Below, piece after piece: positions 59,130-64,000 of a stretch of DNA of 64,000 nt. The stretch is from the NCBI GenBank assembly GCA_022393335.1, contig JAJEKB010020787.1:21615-85614 (forward strand), given 5' to 3'. The notes beneath the pieces were generated by a model. It saw nothing but the letters and a program-made list of their open reading frames with translations. It did no database searches and had not been told where the DNA came from. A program made the translations under genes and the position numbers. The DNA is from Macrotrachela quadricornifera. Lineage: Eukaryota; Rotifera; Eurotatoria; Philodinida; Philodinidae. Position 1 is the stretch's first letter; every line of letters begins with the position of its first letter.

Positions 59130-62100
59130 TGATTGTAAACTTCAAAGTTTTTTTAATGTCTAAATAGTTATTAGAGAAATAAATATTTTTTGATAAAAGT
59201 TCATATTCTACGATTGAATCCTATTGTACGCTATATGATTAGCAAGACATCTATGAAAAGATTGAAGAACGTAATTTTTATTTTAAAATTAGTTTCAACT
59301 TTGTTTTTTTTTTGTATTTAATATGATGTGATGACATCTTTTTATTATTCGTTTAGGAAGATTATTGCAAAACACGATATCTATTGATGTTAATCGTTTT
59401 AGAGTCGAAAGTGATGATTTATGTATCTTGATTTAGTGTTATTAATGCGGTTACTTCCTTAAATACCACCTGATAAATTTTGTTCAGTATTTTGTAATCT
59501 TATATGGCATTTATGAAGGTCAGTATTATTAATTTTGTCTAATACATCTTGTTTAGATCAGTTTTAAACACATGATAGAGTATGATTTTCATATATAAAC
59601 TGTGTCTACCGACTCTCTAATGTATCATTTCTTAACTCAAAAATATATGCAATACTTCCAATTTTTCATGAAAATGACGTATTTTGATCTAAAAGTGTAT
59701 GAGATAGAGTTCAACTCATGTAATCCACTAAATACATTTTAGATGGTGCTAGATGAGTTTTTGTTGTAAATTTTACTGTTCTGACGTGTCTTCGTATTGA
59801 AATATAATGGACATACAGATGGACGCATTCACTAGCATATTTCTTGAACACGTTTTGAGAACTTAAGTAGTTTGTGAGCATTAATTAGAATAGATGCATT
59901 TTTCTGCATATATTCGTCAATGTATTGAACTTGTAGAAACACGTTTTGATGTGTTTCTTCTCGAAGTCCAACTGAAAGTATACATATAAAGTTAGCCTAG
60001 TATAGGTGCAGATAGACGATTAAAAAAGAATAGTTCATCTAGACGAAAATGTGACTATGAGCCGAGCGAGATACGTTTACATTGAAACGCTACTAGAATT
60101 TGAGGGAAAGCTTAGTGTTATATTATCGCATCATCTTGATTTGGAATTCAGAAGCTGGACGCAAAAAACTATTTTACAATTCAGTTGAATAGAAGTATAA
60201 ATTTTTTGATTGATTTAGTTGAACAAGAATAATTAACTAAAATACACGCCTAAGAACGATTCTTTGTTACATATATCCCAGTAATAATAATTATCCTCTA
60301 TTTTTACTATTGCTATATATGACAGTTCAGAATTATAAAAGTTGACCTAAGTCTAGAATTAAGATTAGAACAGCAGATTCTGTCTGAAACCCTACCATTT
60401 TTATCAAATCTAGAATGATTCGATAATATTCTTTCGACTGGATTTTAGTACTTAGTTTTTATCACTATTATTAAGATTTAATCGAATTTAATTTAATTTA
60501 ATAAATCAAATTACATCAGTGAATATTTCTGTCATCACCAATTATTATGTATACACTTTTATTGAAAATATCAAAATGTTGACAAAATTATATTTTTTTT
60601 ACTTTACTTTAGCTTCCAAAATGTTTACTAAGGCACACATGATTAAATAATATTGATCTTACGATTTTTGTCATAGAAACAACAACGTTTTATAGTTATA
60701 AAATAAAAATAAATTAATAAGAAATCATTATCATTTAAAAAAATGAATAAAAACAACCTTTGATTGTATTTAGAAAAATGATAAATGAGCTTTTTGATTC
60801 TAAAGAAAAATGATCAATCAAATAAAAAAAAGAAAAGTTTTTTCTGATAAAGATGTAATCTACTATTTCTGCTAGATCATTTACAAGAAATAACCACACA
60901 AAGCTTTTTTTGCATATCTCTTTCTGTACCATCCTCTTTTTTCAATTATATTAGATTTAAAAGTGTTGTTGTTGAAGAACACAAAGACTGATTAATACTA
61001 TTATATCATGTAATTTAGGTATGCACGAGTTTCGATCGTAACTGGGTATTTAGTCGAGCTGTGTGCAAAGTGTTACTGTATAATAAAGGTTTTTTCTTTC
61101 TTATGTACCCATGAATGTATACTGAAATATGTTAAACTAATTATCACGTTGTCAGAAAATAATATATCAAATCTGCCAGTCAATCCTTCGCGAAACATTG
61201 CCTCAATGTTGCCAAAGGGCAACAACTAACTAGAAAGAATTGATGAGGTGAATTCAGGTCTAGACTAAACACGACATTCCTCATTTCTGGTTCATTTTTT
61301 CCTTCTCTTCTTCATTATTATGACATTCTGTCCTCGTAATGGTTTGTCCACTAACAAGTTGTAAAAGTTTGTGTATTGATTATTAATAATCAAGCAAATT
61401 GAAAGTATAACTATAGCCGTAGGAGTAACAATTCTTCTTGTATCATGACACAATCTTTTCGCCACGGAAAGGAGGACATAGACTATGAACGTTATATGCT
61501 CTGATTATTAACATACTGTCAGTGTTAATAAATACAATATTTAGGCACTAGAAATAATTATTCGTTGACGACAAGTACGAGATCACATTTCTTTCTGATT
61601 GCAAGAAAGTCTTTTAAGATCGACATCCATCATCTCAACAATATTTCTTATTTTCATCGCCTTTTCTAGTTTCTGATTCATCATCGATATATCGTTATAC
61701 GAATGGCTTGCTTGATCGAAAGATATGATTTAGTTCGAGTTCATGTTTAAGCCACTAGACGCAACATAATGATAGTCTAGAAATAACAAATATTAGATTA
61801 ACTTGTGAAAATAGTACTGTCTAAGTAGAATTAAAAGTTTTTGAAACGAAATAAAAATCAAAGATCGTTTTAGGACATTATTTAGCTTGCGTAGAAAAAA
61901 TTGATTCAAAAAAAGACAATTTGCGATAATTCAAGTAAATTTCGTATCTCATTCAACTATAGATTGTTTCAAATGATTTGATGGATTTAGTTGCTATATT
62001 AAATTAAACAAATAAAAATGCTCATTCAATATATGATATTGAAATAAGAAAAACCAGTTATATTTACCATGTTAGGTAAATATACATTTATGTCTATGCT

Positions 62101-64000
62101 TGAAATAAGATAGCAAATATAAAACTTTAATTTGTTAGATTTTTCATCTTTAAGTGTGTGAACATCTAGATTTTTATGAACTTCGTTTGTGTAAACTTTA
62201 GTTATTACTATGATTAACTGTTTTCTTTATATTTTAAAATGGTTGATATTACTAAAATATAAAAAATCAATTATATGATAACACTTGACAAAGTATAATC
62301 ACAGTACTGGTATATTAGATTACTACCATTTATAGATATGATTGTAACCAATCCACATTGCTAAATTATTATCTCTTAAAGTACAAATAGTATGATTATA
62401 ATTAATATACATAGAAACTGATTCTATGTATTCACTATTGTAGATTGATGTTATATCGACATTACATTTTCCAAATGTTCTGCACATAATAGTACTAGCC
62501 ACAAGTGTACTTAGATTATCACAGTCGGAAAGTATTGCACCGTAGCACAATAGTTAAGCCCTTGACATGAGAGTAAGAACTAAAGATTTTCTTTTCATAA
62601 TGTGCTAATTAAATGAGACGTGCAACGAAACTTTAATAGTTGCGCCTTATCAAATGTTGACCGAGAGAAAATCTTTCTCTACTGATTTCTAAATCTGTAC
62701 AAATGAAACAAGCACTACTATCATATTTTCTCATAAATCACTTTTGCATTATCAATTATAAAAACCATATACGCTCTAAATATATTAAAATTTTAACGAA
62801 TTAGATAGATTTGTTATATTAAATTTACTAAAAAACGTGTACCTCCAAAATATATATATATCAATGATTAGAGAAATGACATTATTTCACGAAATTCACT
62901 CACAATCATTGACTCTAGAAATATATGGTTTGTATTTAGATCATTGAAGCTTTTCTCTTATTATCTACATATTAGTCAATTCCATTGTTCTAAACACGAC
63001 ATTATTCATGTTACGCTAGAATGTTGGTTTATTTAATGATCTATTTAATATTTTAATGCCTTGTTTTTTATTGATAAACACGTATTTTATTAATGAGAAA
63101 CTTAGTACAAACAACAATCCATTATCATGACGTTTTATTTACACATTCCTAAGCTAAAAGAATAAGAAGAATGAATAAATGAATTAAATTTAGAATTTTT
63201 TTTACGATGCTGATAGTTTACAAATGGATAGAATGCAAAATACATTAAACAAGTATTGATAACAATATAATAGTCAGATATATGCATGTTATTTTTGGAT
63301 TGGTATCCAAAACATGCTAAATAAATGTATCTTGAAGTTGTTATCATTCATTCTTGATTGAGAATCTTTTCATTCCGTTGTATTCTTTCAGATGATCAAG
63401 CACAATTCATTGACAATATAAGTTTTGAACTATCATAGGAAGAGTTTTAATCTCACTGTTTGAGATAGATCTTAAATAATTATAGAAACAAAATGATTGA
63501 AACTCTATGAGCATTATTGAAAATGGTTCTCACGTAATCTCTTAATAAATTGATAACATTCTAAACAGTATTTTATCAGCAATCAATTCAATATTTCAGC
63601 TTATTAGATGTTAAACAAATGGCGTGTTGATTGATCATTGAATACTAATAGTAACATATACAATCTAACAACTTTGATAAAGCAATTATATTTATACTCG
63701 AAATTAACTTTGATGATAAACAAATGATAGTAATTTTCTTCATAAAAATTCATTCAATCATATCTATATTCATAAAATTGAATGAAAAAACAAATATTCA
63801 TCGATAAGTTAATTATTCTCTATTATCAATTTCTAGACAGGTATTACAATATAGACACGAAACCTTCTAGTTGGGTTTATCAATGACCTTTCATTAGAAA
63901 AATCATCTAGAACTGTAGCTACATAAAGTATAGTCTAATTGGAAGATATTCATACAATTTAAAGAACAAATGAGTAAACTCTAATAGCAACTCTTTATTG
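59130..64000. other. Gene-poor AT-rich tail of the window
   Basis: I examined all frames and found no protein family. The open frames 60735-60932, 62323-62550 and 63135-63347 (minus) are unsupported. The stretch 61180-61300 is locally richer in G and C but shows no tRNA-like fold that I could see. No telomeric repeats, CRISPR array or other structured repeat was recognised. Confidence 0.4.

Noticed and set aside
62323..62550. Minus-strand open frame with several Cys residues
   Set aside because: No signal peptide, repeated spacing or neighbouring exon supports it.

Overview
The window looks like nuclear DNA of a bdelloid rotifer (Rotaria/Adineta type). The sequence is strongly AT-rich, introns are mostly 45-65 bp with GT..AG ends, genes are tightly packed in places, and several protein families resemble ones I know as expanded in bdelloids (NO VEIN-like ATPase, rhodopsin-like GPCR, a tandem family related to the N-terminal domain of bdelloid ADP-ribosyltransferase/TPR proteins). 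Two genes look non-metazoan (DJ-1/PfpI, GH3). The host assignment is an inference from these features, not from a marker gene.

Layout. 1-10,624 (minus): one very large NO VEIN-like GHKL-ATPase gene, at least 13 exons, running off the left edge. Several of its introns are swollen by foldback transposons. 10,625-18,246: gene-poor, with a TTAA-flanked foldback element and a possible solo LTR. 18,247-19,518 (plus): an intronless TIR-domain protein ending in a CaaL prenylation motif. 19,519-21,876: gene-poor. 21,877-31,780: a dense block of ordinary animal genes: polypeptide GalNAc-transferase (8 exons, minus), ARFRP1 GTPase (minus), EF-hand protein (minus), TBATA/SPATIAL-like (7 exons, plus), SEH1 nucleoporin (12 exons, minus) and a lysine-rich small protein (2 exons, minus). 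31,781-36,972: gene-poor with two MITEs. 36,973-39,411: a rhodopsin-like GPCR (plus) converging on a thiopurine-methyltransferase-like gene (minus). 39,412-44,122: gene-poor.

44,123-55,447 is the most unusual part. It is a tandem array, all on the plus strand, of four intronless genes of about 230-245 residues plus at least three decayed copies. The copies alternate between two subtypes (A-psiA-B-psiB-A-remnant-B), as if a two-gene unit had been duplicated. The domain looks like a receiver-like alpha/beta fold whose phospho-acceptor Asp is replaced by Ser, standing alone without the ART or TPR effector I associate with it in other bdelloid proteins. 55,728-59,126 then carries an intact DJ-1/PfpI (isonitrile hydratase-like) gene and a heavily broken GH3 beta-glucosidase pseudogene, both candidates for horizontal acquisition. 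59,130-64,000 is AT-rich DNA in which I see no gene.

The housekeeping genes (secretory-pathway glycosylation, Golgi GTPase, nuclear pore) have no operon-like logic. The NO VEIN-like ATPase, the TIR protein and the tandem family could belong to the bdelloid sensing/defence repertoire, but nothing in the sequence proves a shared pathway. Exon boundaries were worked out by hand from splice signals and reading-frame continuity, and all phases agree except at exon 4/5 of the NO VEIN-like gene.
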